Position numbers and translations under genes: made by a program. DNA of 64,000 bases, from positions 3,750,979 through 3,814,978 of the forward strand of contig NC_087383.1 in NCBI RefSeq assembly GCF_963675165.1, written 5' to 3'. Every line of letters begins with the position of its first letter. Positions within the stretch are counted from its first letter, which is position 1. This stretch comes from Halichondria panicea (taxonomy: Eukaryota > Porifera > Demospongiae > Suberitida > Halichondriidae). Of the stretch, positions 31,727-44,400 are shown piece after piece. The notes beneath the pieces are model-generated. The model did no database searches and was not told the origin of the DNA. It saw nothing but the letters and a program-made list of their open reading frames with translations.

Positions 31727-34232
31727 TCAGATAGTGTGAAGATTATTTTGTTTGGTATCATCAGATACAACATCGTAAATGTATTGATAGACGTATTCCC
31801 CCTCGTCATTAGAGTCCTCTCCTACACTCAGCGTTGTACTGAAAGGGGTTGATGGTAGCGGCATACTAACAGCACTAATGTTTCTTTCATTCTTTCCTTT
31901 GAAAATGGTATCTGGTGTAGGAGACATTTTCCCCACTGATCGACCTGCATGTGATCATAAAGAATCTACAATGTATAGTGATTCAGAAGTAGATCTATAT
32001 ATATAATTATAGCTGATGTTTTGCATGCTTTGTGCTGATTACTCAAATTTATTATTTTTTTCCTATAATTATGTTCAAATTATATAGTCAATAATATTTA
32101 TTAATTGCTGGTTACCTATTGTCTGTGGTGATGCTCTCTTCCTCAAGACAGCACAAATGGTTATGAGCAGAATGACAATACAGACACTCACAAGCAGTAG
32201 ACCTCCACCAATCCCAGCAATGAGAGGAATCAGAGGATCCAACACTGAATAGGGGTTGGAATCAACTACATAATTAATTATAAAAAATTACATATATCAT
32301 TCTAATTGTAAGGACACAGATATTTCAGTACTTTAATTTAAATTTCTACCTGGATTGTCTGGATCTGTTGGTATGGTTGTAGTAGGAGGCTCAGTATTAC
32401 ACATGCTCACATTACTGTTGCAAACACACTCGGCAGAAGGTGATTGCTCATCTACAGTTCTGGCCTCACAGTGAGTACCCTCAGTACACTCAACGTTTGC
32501 ACAGACGTCTTGCATTAGTTTTACTTCACAGTTTTGACCGGAAAACCCTGATTCACAAATACAAGTGTAGTTATTGGTACCGTCCAAACAGGAGCCTTGG
32601 CCACTGCAGTTTACTGCTCCACAGTCATCGATATTGAGTTGACAACTATCTCCATTGTAGCCAGAATTGCATTCACATACACTATTCACACATACCCCAT
32701 TTCCAGCACATTCTAGGCCACCAAACATGCTACAGGACTGAGATTGGATCATTTCCCCACAGGAAGGACCGCGAAAGTTTTCGCTGCAAACTACACGAAA
32801 AGTAAATCCAAGTTGGGCGATATTTTCTCTCCCAATGAGAAGTTTTTGAAAGTTTTGTCCAACTTGATAACTAGGTGCGGATAGGCGTTTAACAAATATA
32901 TCAACCAGAGGGTCTTCAGAAGAATGTGCATCACTGTCATGGGCTCGGATCAAAAGCTGTGCACCCTACAAAAATGTTATCGTGGAGGATCAGTGCAAAG
33001 CTGTTAAACAGAACACATGCTCATGTCTATGTAATTCTCTATGTCAGACATGGTATATATATGCAACCGTTTTAATGTACTCACCGCACTTCATGTAGTG
33101 AAAAGCTACCCACACAATAAAACGTACACCCTATGTATTACTTATTGCCCAGCATGCACGAGTACAATATTTGGCATGTTGCATGAGGGCGCCTGCAATA
33201 ACTAACTTGTTAATGCCTAATGACGTCAAACTCTTCTGGTTTTCTGGGCCTATAAAACTGAATAGACATTGTGTTTGCTGATTTTGAATTCCATAATAAA
33301 TTCTTAGGTTTTCTTCCCACAACTATTTAAAAGGGACCAATTGAGTTATTGGGTGGGAGGATGGCCAACCGGGGCATTATCATCCACATACTGCATTTAC
33401 ACACAGTGCAACATGCCATATATATATATAATTATATTGCACTTGCATTATAATTATGCTATAATTATTGCAGCTAGTGCAATATATGGTTGCTATGACA
33501 ATGTAGTGATGCAACATGCTATTGATCTGCCCACTCACTGGGCAACAAACACGTATAACTGCATAGCAGGTTACTTTTGTATGGTGTGTAAATGTTCGTA
33601 GAGCATCATACAAAAATTAAACTACGAAATTTGCAATACGTTCAATGTCACATATCCTGAGCTGTATACAAATTCAAAGAAATATTTAATTGGGCACTTC
33701 ATACGAACATTTGCATCTACGAAAATTACCAGCTATACAGTACTTACGAAGTGAAGCGTTTATTGTGCATGCAGCAATTGTTTTATTAACTTACATCCCA
33801 ATATCGTGAGATTCCATTCAATCTCAATGGGTTTCCAACTTCAAGAAACGTGGCAAGGTTAAAGTTAATAGCCCTGTCATCCACATTTGTACCAGTTACC
33901 ACGAACCTGTCCCCCACACATTGTTCAGGTAAACCAAGTGGTACAAGACAAATACGAAAGTACGTATCACAGCGATTAGCTCCAGTACAAGTGCCTTTCT
34001 CACTGATTTGATCGCAGCAGCCTAGAGGCTCACTAGTTGAACTGCTACTGCGACAGGTACTGCAGTGACCACTAGGATTGTTGTATGACTGGAATTGCAT
34101 CAATATGTGGTAGTCACACTTACTGGTAGTCACCTGAAATTGTAAATACATTATAGCTATAATTATAGCTAGATTTACAGTATGCAAACTCACCATTGAA
34201 AATATCATAATCAGTAAACAGTAAAGCTTCAT
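31727..34232 (-). CDS. Notch-ligand-like membrane protein (MNNL-EGF-TM)
   Basis: Five exons: 34232-34194, 34133-33795, 32965-32350, 32244-32116, 31944-31727, in consistent phase, 446 residues. Signal peptide MKLYCLLIMIFSM, then an MNNL-type N-terminal region as in Delta/Jagged (MQFQSYNNPSGHC ... CDTYFRICL), a beta-rich part ending in GFTFRVVCSENFRGPSC, about three EGF-like segments (CAGNGVCVNSVCECNSG; NCSGQGSC ... CICESGFSGQNC), a Thr/Pro stalk, a TM segment (GIGGGLLLVSVCIVILLI) and a 72-residue tail with EYVYQYIYD. The DSL region seems reduced to its start. A juxtacrine ligand role is likely but unproven; a divergent EGF receptor-like protein is the alternative. Its last three exons are duplicated in the chimera at 21704-22530. 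Confidence 0.75.
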
Positions 34233-34692
34233 GATTGCACAATAATAATTAATGTAGCGTCTTAGCATATTTAAGATAGATCTACTTTTGACACAGCTAA
34301 TTTAAATATATTATAGGTGCAGTGCATGAAACCTGCTCTGACTTAACCGCAATAGAAGCACCCCACCAACGACTGCATGAATCCCCATAACCAAAGGATG
34401 TTGCTGTTTACTCATGCATGTAGTAGTGCATGATCTCATATCTTACATATGCTGCTGCTATTGTGTGGGTGTTAGTCATCAGGCACCCACACACTTATCA
34501 CCCACACGTATCATGCACACACATACCACATGTATCATGCATTCCAGGACCTTACTTGAAATACATGTCATGATTCCTAATTTAATTTGTGAGGTAATAT
34601 ATTATGAAAACAAACACTTGTACGTAGATGGAACACACTTAAATACATTAATCATGCAGTATACAGTCAGTGAGTGTAACGTATAAAGTGCA
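34233..34692. other. Spacer between ligand-like gene and PMF1
   Basis: The promoter side of the Notch-ligand-like gene and the 3' side of PMF1, both transcribed leftwards. It contains CACACA/'cacccacac' runs. No further gene seen. Confidence 0.5.
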
Positions 34693-37600
34693 CTAAGAAA
34701 GAGCGTTCACAAAGTCACCTAGTTCAAGTGCTAGACTCTGTATATCCAGTTCTAGTGTTTTTAGAGTGTTTTGTCGTTCACTGAGTACCTTTTGAAGCCC
34801 ATCCGAGATTGAGTGCACCTACACATAATAAGAATAATAAGCACAAGAAATTACACTTTGAGAGGCATGACAATGGGTTGTATAATATCCTCCCACGTAC
34901 AAACATAATTACCTAATATGAGCATCAGAAATTGACTAAAGCCAGCACAATGTTCTTGAAACCTTACTCTGAGGGAATTATTAAGATATCTGCATAGGGT
35001 TTTGTAGACATGTTGGCAGCTACATGTACTGGATTTCCCCTACAAAATACTTTGTTGTGTTCAGCTACATGGAGGGGAAATCCCTATAAAATACTTTAAG
35101 TCACCAAGACATGCGCCACTCATTGTGACTCTGTTTACTTTCCACCCTCTCACGTAATATGAATAATACTTGTCATCAAGACATGCCGGCTACATGGAGG
35201 GGAGATCCCTACAAAATACTTTTCTGTCGCCAAGACATGCACCACTGTGACTTTATACCCTCCCACACATGAAGACATACATGTACAGTTACCCTACACC
35301 TAAAAACTTTATGCTTATAGGTACACCACACTGTACCACTGAGTGATTGTAAGAGACTGGAACATTGTGTGTGTTGATCATTTTGTATTTGTTAAGTAGA
35401 TGTATTGATTTTTGTGACGTGATGCCAGCTATAAGCCTGGTTTTTGTGAGGAAGCTCATGGAGAACTGAACGCTGTGTGTCTATGTATCTTGTGTGTTGT
35501 TTCGATTTATCTTGTTATTAAAACTCAAGCTACAGTAGAACCTCGATTATCCGGCCCTCCATTATCCGGAACCTCGATTATCCGGCTTGGCAGTTTTCTT
35601 GTTATCAGATCAGAAAATGGGCGTGTCCCTCAAACGCGCATGCGCGTTGCAGCTGTTACCATGGAGACATGCCTGCTTATCTTCTGCGCATGCGCAGACA
35701 ACCATGTGGCACTGCTGTTTATCAATAAAGTGGGTGGATCAAGGCGTGGTTTATCTATTCGATTATCCGGCATATTCACTTATCCGGCCTGCTTCTGGAA
35801 CCAAGGTGTCCGGATAATCGAGGTTCTACTGTACTATGAATAGCTAGTCCTATCTAGAGTGTTGTATCCGCTCGGTGACAGTGTTAAACTACTCATTGAT
35901 GACCAGTTCCTGAAAACTCCTGGTGTTGGAAAGTATGACTCGATCATCTTAGTACATACATAGCCGACGTTCAAAACATTTTGTTTCTAATAGAGTACAC
36001 AGTCATGGAAACAGTGCATCACCTGTTTTGACTCCTCCTGAAAGCGTGGGATGACCTCCTGTCTCACTACCACCCCCTCTGCCTCAACACAGTCAGCCCC
36101 GGGGGTCCCAGACGGCCTCCTAGGGACATCAATATACTTAATACATGTATGTCTACACACTCCCATACAATGTAGGAGAATGGATTTGGTTTGAGAAAGA
36201 GAGGAGGACCACATGCACACTGAACAGCATATCATAATGCATAGTGTAATAGCATTGTTAAGAGTGCAATTATGTGGGAGTAATAGCACGAGTAACAAGT
36301 AATGGTAAGGCCTTAATTGCACGAGACGTAATACTTTATGCATTAGAAAATAAATTGATGGCTGCAACATTATCATGATTATGTAAGGGGGTGCCATTAA
36401 TTTATCCCTTACATGTAAGTATAAAGGCTTACACTACACAGCTATCCAAAAGACTGACACTGCTTATTTAGCATGAAACATGCACCCGACTACCTCACCA
36501 TGCCAACTCGTCTGAATCGCTCTCGTCCCAAAGTTTGTCCAACTCAGTCAGCTTCTCCTTCACTGTGAACTCTTCTAGCACACTTACAAACTTTGCCTGC
36601 AAAATAAATCGCACAAATGGTGGCTAGGCAACAGTAATGCTACGTATATGTATATCTTGCACAAAGTATACAGTCATGTGTTACACACATTAGAAATTGC
36701 TAGACATGACATTACATCTCCAGGAGGTAGGAGTTCCTTAAATAGATGTATGGAGATTCAGTGGTATGTAAATGTACAGTATCGTGAACATAAAAGTAGA
36801 GCAAACCCTCGGCTGTTGACATGATTTAAAATATAGAAACCAGAAGAGTGTTATACAATAAATGCAGTAGCTGGCTAAGCAGCAAGTAACAGGAGAAATC
36901 CAAAGTACACTAGGCTGAAACTGATACATGAGACATGCACTGTGGACTAAATGTAGGATCACAGTAAAGCCAGCAAAAAAATCCTGGAATCTTAAAAATA
37001 TGGCTCCCGATATGTTCTGGGGCTAGGACGTAAGGCAAAGCAACAACCACAATCATAATTCTAACTTTCTACTTTAGGGACCCTTTTCCATTGATCCTGA
37101 TAAAGGATCCCCGCAATTCGTACCTCAAATAAAGGTCGCGTGTAGCTAGCCAGCCATGATGCAGCCATTAACTATTAAAACGATGTGTGAAGGCTATCCA
37201 TGCTGTAAACTCAGCGCTGTGAGAGTAGACTTAGATATTACAAACAAATAAACAGACAAACCAAACGACTACTACATGTATAACCCGCTGGCCGCGGCAC
37301 GGCCTCGGGTTAATCAATTAATACACTAAGGAGATCAGCAAACACAAGTACTCACTGAATGTAAATGGCGCTATATTGTTACTGTACATGTAACCACACC
37401 TCTAATGCAGTGTGTACGCTCAGGTTGACTTGGTCCCAACACTTTGTAGCCACTCTAAGAATATCGCCATGGAAATGCTTGGACAGACTCTCACCACTGT
37501 AGGGGTAGAAACCAATACACAAGTTAGATACAGGTAATTTCTACAGTACATATTTGTTCAAGAGGCTGACTCTAGTAATTATAGTGCAACCCCACTTTAC

Positions 37601-38373
37601 GACATCCCTGAGAACGACCATCCGGTATATAACGGTCAAAATTTAAGGTCTGGATTGCACCCACGTGTACTTATTGCACGTAGATATGACCCCTGAAGAA
37701 CAGCTACCTCACTAATCTGTACAACGACCAGCTTTCTGCTCCCTGAACAGCGTTTTCAATAAAAAAGACTGCCAGCCACACGATGGATTAGCAGCCGAGA
37801 TATACATTATTGATCTAGCTTCTGCAGTATTTTCAAAGTTTGTAATACCTAGAGAAGCATTAATTAGTACAGTCATAAGGTTCGCTAGAATAATGAGACG
37901 TACGTGCGGATGATAAATCAAACCTCTCTGTAACGGCCAAAAGCTTGTTCTTCAATGATGTTCAGGTTCCACTGTAAACTTTGCCACACAAATAGAGCGG
38001 TGAAAATTTTCAATTGACGCACAATTAGATAATGAGACTGTTCTGTTTCAGTGGCTCTCCGATTAGGGTGGCGCATTTATTATATTTTTACGATGTAATG
38101 TAGGAGCTTTGCAAGTAGATCTAAGACTATGTGGCAATCCCCTCCATGTCCCCCCCACACACACACATACCTGTACACAGTTTTATGCTGTTGCATGAGC
38201 TGCTCCAGCATTCGCACACTCTCACATTGTCCTGGAGTATCTCCTGCTGACATTGATCTGTCTCTGGTCTCAGCAACTGTGCTAGTCTCTACATCTACCT
38301 GCTTGATTGTTTCTACCTCATCCATGATAACCGAATGGTCACCGTTAGTCATAACAACAGTCTGTTCTTCCAT
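34693..38373 (-). CDS. PMF1: PMF1/NNF1, MIS12 kinetochore complex subunit
   Basis: Subunit of the MIS12 complex, which links centromeric chromatin to the KNL1-NDC80 microtubule-binding machinery. Five exons, 38373-38171, 37496-37400, 36596-36499, 36119-36023 and 34818-34693, join in phase to 206 residues, the same as human PMF1 (205). The best landmark is the exon junction encoding DELAW/RPSGTPG, matching AWRPSGIP of vertebrate PMF1. The central part is helical (LSKHFHGDILRVATKCW; EFTVKEKLTELDKLWDE) and the last exon is a predicted coiled coil (LSERQNTLKTLELDI). The N-terminal exon is poorly conserved and serine/threonine-rich. It starts 148 bp from the IER3IP1 start on the opposite strand. 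Confidence 0.85.
34819..36022. other. PMF1 last intron with repeats
   Basis: Contains a degenerate two-copy tandem repeat (about 35062-35153 and 35187-35266, unit 'ggctacatggaggggagatccct...aagacatgc', with a partial third copy from 35019) and the Tigger-like element at 35533-35831. No gene on the plus strand recognised. Confidence 0.6.
35533..35831. mobile_element. Non-autonomous Tigger/pogo-like MITE
   Basis: 299 bp with near-perfect inverted ends CAGTAGAACCTCGATTATCC and flanking TA dinucleotides (35531-35532 and 35832-35833). The ends are typical of pogo/Tigger elements. Additional 'gattatccgg' motifs repeat inside both ends. Internal open frames are shadows without transposase motifs. 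Confidence 0.9.
37582..37977. mobile_element. Possible degenerate pogo-like element
   Basis: The left end 'gtgcaaccccactttacgac' and the right end, whose reverse complement starts 'cagtggaacctga', are weakly related and both are flanked by TA. Inner blocks with 'aacggtca' and 'taacggcc' support an old inverted-repeat element. It lies in the first intron of PMF1. Confidence 0.35.
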
Positions 38374-38521
38374 GTCAGCACAGAAGATTTAGAATCCATG
38401 CACCTTTGAAATTGATTTTGTGACTCCTGAACTTTTGACCCTATGAACTTTCTTGATGTAACATTGAATAGCTTTTGTTTAATTAGAATGGAAAACCCCA
38501 CGTGGAGACAACGTATAAACA
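38374..38521. promoter_or_regulatory. Short bidirectional promoter, PMF1 / IER3IP1
   Basis: The start codons of PMF1 (minus strand) and IER3IP1 (plus strand) are separated by only 148 bp, so 5'UTRs and promoter elements of both genes must share this segment or lie inside the transcribed parts. No TATA box is obvious. Confidence 0.6.
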
Positions 38522-40612
38522 ATGGTGTTTACCTTGGGAACACTCTTTGAGGCAGCTCTTTTACTGATCAACTCCATAGCCATTCTCAATGAGGAGAGAT
38601 TCCTCAAGAAAGGTAACTTTTATGCTAATTAAGATCATAGACATAGGCCAAGGGACTGCCCCAAAGCAAACTTATCGCTATGGATTGGTTTGAAAAATAA
38701 ATTCTTTTTTGTCTGTTGAGTTACACAGCACCGAATGTAAGATTACAGATCAAGTAGGCGTGACAAGTGGTTAGAGTTAGGTTAGGGCGTTTCCGTATCC
38801 GGTCGTTATCTGATATGATCATCTGTTGCAATACTTTACAGTTGGCTGGGGTAGAGACTACAGGAACGAGGGCTTCGTGGATCAAGGTGGCGTCAAGTTC
38901 CAGTTAGTCAACCTCATCACGTCAGTACAGACATTGCTAAGAGGTAAGGAACATTAGGATCCCTCTCGTTAATAGGGACTCTTTGTAACTGTTTACAAAC
39001 CACCTCCGACTAAAAATACCAACAGTACAGTGAAACACTCAATTGGTATAATTATGCCTCGAGGCGTAGCCGCACGAGGGATACAGTAAAGCTTGTGTGT
39101 GTGTGTGTGTGTGTGTGTGTGTCTGTCTGTCTGTCTGTTCCAGCTGTAACTGCTCAACGGTTGCAATGCGACGGATACCAACAGTTCTATAGGCTTATAG
39201 CCACGTTCTCTTGGATTTTGATTCGTAGATTAGCAAACTAAAGCTTCTTTCTCAAGTTATGGCTAGTTTGACTCAAAGTGAAGGCTGCAGTCTCTTCAGA
39301 ATTTGTCATAGCATCATCTGTTTGCATAAACTTTCTGTTCAACTTATGAGTTAGCCTTGCACTAAAGCGCTAGCTTTTTGTTAGTTACAAGAGTCAGGAA
39401 AGAGCTGCAAAGCCTATTGCTGGCCTCCTGCAAAAGTAGCCCTTGTGTACTCTGACCTCATTGCTGATCCACCTCCTTTTCATTGCTAGGAAATGCAAAA
39501 TACTGCACAACTTCAACTTCTACATTGTAGATCTACATGCTTCTATAAATCCTTGAAGATCATTCATTAAGCTATCAGATAAACTTCTGTTCCTATTAAG
39601 CTCCTCTTCTATAATGACTGGAATTCGTGTCAAAAATTGCAATCACAATAATTATTTTATATACAGCATAATCATTATACAAAGCTTACCTCTCTGAGCG
39701 AAAGCATAACATGGCAAGAGGCATTAGCACAGCGCAGCTTGCAGTACTCGTAAGTAAGTAATTGAGCTTCAGGTACATGACATTTTCATGTACTATGTCT
39801 ATTTTGTAGGCCTTGTGGCAGGCAGCTCAGCTGTTAGCTTATTTCTGTACACAACAAGCAGGTAATAATGCAATGATGTAATCCCAGAGCACCAAGCTGA
39901 CAGTTCCTTTTGTTGGTTGTGCTGGTACCTACAACGTGTGCATAGCTCCAACACAGTGCGCACAGTGATTTTGCACTACCCTTGCCGCCTATGTGGACTA
40001 TGAATGTTTAGATGTGGTCAGAGTCGCTGTATTTTGTGTGGGCAGTAGTTGGCTGTCAATAGTGCTCTAATTTTGGTCTTGGAATGTTCCGTGAATAAAC
40101 AACCTGTATTCATGCTGCTCGCGCTTATTGGCAATTGCTTAAGTTGAGAATACAATGTAGATATTATTATGCTTGCTTTGGCGGTGAATTTTAGGAGTTG
40201 TACGTGCATGATAAATATTGGGGTGAAGCACAAAAAAGCCTATATGCAAAGCTCTCTTGAATTTGCATTAAAAATTTTTGCTTGTTATTTGTTTTCCTGT
40301 TGACTAAACACACCCCCATGTCGTTACCACACCCCACTCACTTATAATTATAATTGTCTGGCGCACCTCAGCAACGTGACCCCCGCCCGCTCTTAGGAAG
40401 CTGAATGCATTTGTCAGTATGATACTATAAGAGAGTGTAAACGCTCCAATTGTGGTCAATTAACAATACGTTCTGCTCTGAACTGTTGTATTGGTGTCAA
40501 CATAATTACTAATGGCTTTTTTATTGTGTTTACTTGTATTTCTCTTTTCCCTGAAGTACCTTTGCTGGTCGTAAACATCCTGGTCATCCTGTATGAGCTC
40601 ATCCTGGGATAG
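38522..40612 (+). CDS. IER3IP1: IER3IP1/YOS1 small ER-Golgi membrane protein
   Basis: Small two-TM protein needed for ER-to-Golgi transport and secretory-cell health. Three exons, 38522-38612, 38842-38943 and 40557-40612, join in phase to 82 residues, exactly the length of human IER3IP1. Conserved landmarks are MVFTLGTLFEAALL and NEERFLK in exon 1, GWGRDYRNEGF and QLVNLITSVQTLLR in exon 2, and VPLLVVNILVIL in exon 3. Intron 2 (1.6 kb) holds a family B repeat. The last exon is also present as an orphan inverted copy at 27715-27772. The divergent partner is PMF1. Confidence 0.92.
39054..39440 (+). repeat. Interspersed repeat, family B
   Basis: Begins 'aattatgcctcgaggcgtag', contains a (GT)14/(CTGT) microsatellite at about 39093-39138, then 'ttctataggcttatag' and 'caagttatggctagtttgac', ending near 'agagctgcaaagcc'. 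The reverse-complement copy is at 7330-7747. No coding sequence. Confidence 0.7.
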
Positions 40613-41436
40613 CTGCTATGAATGACAGTGACTCAGAAGACCACAGAACTATGTTGTAGACTATAATTATATGCAACCCTCATGGCATATTGATATTGGA
40701 CTTTTCAAGGAATCTAATTTTTATTGATAAACTTAATGCTTCAATGAGTGCATAATGTTCCGTTTTATCTCCCCTCTTCTATATGACATTCTGTCTTGCA
40801 CTGATGCTATTCATGTAAACACTCTGATATTCATGGACTTGTTTGTGTGAAATGATATCTTCTTACATAATCCCTTGCATGTGCTAGACCCACCCATTAC
40901 AGCTTGTAGAGTAGAGTTTCTAGCTACAGAAACCTAGCATATACAAGCTACCCAAAAAAGTCCTTCTGTCATAGGTAGGCCAAGACAGTGTCTACAATAT
41001 ATACAGGTCCATTGAGACCCTCCCTCCTTGGTGAGTGTGGTATGACATAATAAGTGAAAACACAATTGAGGCTCTACAAGTGCAGGCATTTAAAACTATG
41101 ATAGTGAATCACAGCACATACATACTGTTACACACATACATTGTTTATAGGTAGAGTGCAATCCAAGTATGAACTGGTTGCAAGGAGTACCGCTGACGGT
41201 CTGTCTATTTGTGACGCTACTTTTGCCAGGTACCCGTAGTTGACACGTACTTCAAAACGTAGTGTTAATTACAGATAAGCATCTAGACGTATGTACGTAA
41301 GTAAAAGAGTCAAAGGCATAATAGTAATACAAGTGTGCATGCATGTATTAACATCCGAATAAACATTGAACGTTTAAAACACTGACTTGGGCTATGTCAA
41401 GTGGCCATTATAATAGAGGAATTTTATTTCGTTCGG
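40613..41436. promoter_or_regulatory. Upstream region of the giant cadherin
   Basis: 824 bp between the IER3IP1 stop and the cadherin start. It must hold the cadherin promoter and the IER3IP1 3' end. It is duplicated in inverse orientation at 26778-27714. Blocks conserved between copies, such as 'gcaaccagttcatacttgg' and 'aggtccattgagaccc' (reverse complement in the other copy), are visible, but so young a duplication does not prove function. No core promoter motif identified. Confidence 0.5.
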
Positions 41437-44400
41437 ATGGTTCAAGAGAAGGGTTCTACTTTTATTGTGTGTACATTTTTTACTAGCTTGCTTTGTACAG
41501 GTTTACTTGCTCAACCATCACCACAATTTAATAGCAACTACAATATTACATTCAACCAAAACTTACCAACGGGTCATACAATTGCCACACTTCTTTGCTC
41601 TTTTAGTGGAGTTGTCAACTACCGATTTCTAAACCCTGACGACGTGAACTTTCTTACTTTAAGCGAAACTAATGGTGGTGTAGCGCTCAACATTGATGCA
41701 TTAAATATATCGACTGGTACATTCTCCTCTTTCGTTGAGTGTTTTGACGTAAGTGATAGTACAGATTCAACCTCAGCAATCTTCAGAGTGACACGTATCG
41801 ATGAAAATGAGTTCAGTCCACGATTTCTTCATGCTGCAATCGAGCTCTCGCTTAGTGAAGATTTTCCGCTAAATACCTTGATCACAATTGTGAACGCTAC
41901 AGATGAAGATCGAGGTAACCTTGGAGTGATTGAATATTCTTTCGAGTCATTGGACCCTGAGGTGTTTAGTATTTTTGCCATCAACTCAGAAACTGGAGAG
42001 ATCACTTCGCAGTCTGCTTTAGATTATGAGCAAAATACTGTGTTTGATTTTCTTGTACGAGCAGCAAACACTTTTGATCAAGGTGTTGGTAGAAACCTAC
42101 GAGTAACAATTTCTGTAGAAGATATTGATGATACTGCTCCGACTTTCGAGTTGGGTACATATGATGTAGCTGTACACGAAACCGTACTCGACAGTATTGT
42201 CGCTGGTATAGACTATCCAAGACCTTCGGCAGGATTTCTAGTGACTAGATGCATTGATCCAGACACAGCCTCCAGTCAAATAACCTACTCTCTAGTAGGC
42301 ACTGGTAGTATCAGTCCTCTTATCTTGGACGAAGCTTCTGGCTCTTTCTCTGTCAATGCTGACCTTGACTATGAGACACAAACATCGTATTCCTTCATGG
42401 TCACATGTTACGATAACTCAGAGAGCAATCAATCCAGCACTGTAAGCGTTGATGTGGCAATCTTACCAGTAAATGAACAAGTGCCTGTGATTGTACAAAG
42501 ACTAAGTACAGTTGTAATTTCGGAAACGGTAACCGTAGGTGTTGTTATAGCAACAGGAAACTCAAGTTTAGCTGAAGTTAGTAACAAGTTTCTATTTACA
42601 GATACAGATGCTGGTGCTGATGGAAGCATAACGTATACATTGGATGATGTTATTCCCGGTTCTGGAGACAGTGAAGCTTTCTTGCTTGACTTGGTATCAG
42701 GTGATTTGTCATTCACAGAAAATTTGGATAATGATGTGGATGGTATTACTTTGATTGCTGGATTGTATAGACGCTTTGCTATTTCGATTGTTGGTTGTGA
42801 TGAATTTCCACCCAGTGATCAGTGCAATAACTTTGATTTCCAAATTTTTGTGCTTTCCGTTAATGAGTTTGACCCGATTATTGCTGAAGAACGATACACG
42901 CGAATGTTTCCTGAATCCTACCTAACTGGAAGTGTGATACTGAGTGCTAGCGATGTGTCCTGTACTGATGCGGACAGGGGAAGGGGAGAGTTGGGCATGG
43001 ACCATGTTGAAATTGTTACCACTTCTTCAACAATCACAGATTTGTTTCACATTGATACTCGCACAGGTGAAATTCAACTCCAAGGTGTGCTTGATTACGA
43101 GGTAGCCACGAATTATGGTTTTGAGATTCGTTGCTATGATAATAATGGACGTGAAGACTTAGCAATAGTAACGATAGACATTGTGCCAGAAAACGATAAT
43201 TTCCCTGTCTTTGATCAGAGGAGCTACTTTTTTAACGTATCTCGCACCACTCCTGCTAATCGATATGTAATTGGAAGGATATCTGCAACTGACATAGATG
43301 TTGGCCTTGGTGGTGATATTACATACAGCTTGCAAACGAACGGTTTTGTTGACATCAATACACTTGGCGAACTACTACTTTTCAACTCTGTACTGAACAT
43401 AACAGAGACAAGCGTAAGCTTCACAGCCTTTGTTACTGACTCTGAATTTACTGATGATGTTTTGGTCGTTCTTCAAATTACTGAAGGAAATACAAATCGT
43501 CCATCTTTTGCTGACGGAACTAGTGATTCAATACAACTCAGTGAGCTTGTTATGTTCGGAGAAACTGTTGCAGATTTGAGCTGTAGTGATCCTGATAGTG
43601 GTGCTAATGGAGAAGTTAGGTTTTCTATATCAGAAGGCAACACTGATGATGCGTTCAGTATTGATCCAATTACAGGTGAGATAACCGTGAATAGAGCGCT
43701 AACCCTCCCAGAAGGCACATCAACGGAATCGTACACACTCGCTCTTAGGTGTGACGATCTAGGTGTACCAACATTCTTCGATGATGCCACCATTTTTGTA
43801 ACTGTCTTTAGAGATGATTCGAATCCTCCAATGATAACAAACACGACAATCAATATTTTTTTGTCGGAAGACACGGCAACAGGTACTATAGTAGCCACTA
43901 TTGAAGCTGTGGACATTGACTCAGACCAACTAAACTATAGGCTTGAAAACGAAAGCTCTCCTGGTTTCTTCTTTATCGAACCAACCACTGGTGATCTTAC
44001 GCTTGGTGCACCCCTTGATCGAGAAATAATTAGTGAATATCGTATGGTAGTAGTAGTTACAGAAAATCGTATTGTGATTGGTCCCGAGAGATCTGACAGT
44101 GCTCTTGTCAACATATTCATCAGAGATGTGAATGACAATAATCCAACATGTACTCGTACTTTGAACAATGCTGATGTTGATGAAACGGCTGGTGTAGGCA
44201 CGCTTATACTTCAGCTGCAATGTAATGATCCTGACTTGAATGAGAATGGGCTTCTCACGTACACACTTGTAGAGGATTTCAATGTTCTGAGTATTGATTC
44301 CGGTACCGGAGTGATAACTCTTGGAAATCTTCTAAACAATACAGAGAGCACCCTTCTCCCCGCAACTGTGATAGTATCAGATTCTGGAATTTTGGAGACT

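Noticed and set aside
34194-34268. Longer N-terminus of the Notch-ligand-like protein starting upstream and reading through to exon 2
   Set aside because: The GTGAGT donor and CAG acceptor after MKLYCLLIMIFSM remove an intron of about 60 bases; the read-through adds an unlikely hydrophobic insert.
35475-35843. 122-codon plus-strand frame over the Tigger-like element
   Set aside because: It is made of the element's inverted repeats and has no transposase motif; it overlaps an intron of PMF1.
41401-41436. Upstream in-frame extension of the giant cadherin
   Set aside because: It would need a GTG start; the ATG at 41437 directly begins a normal signal peptide.
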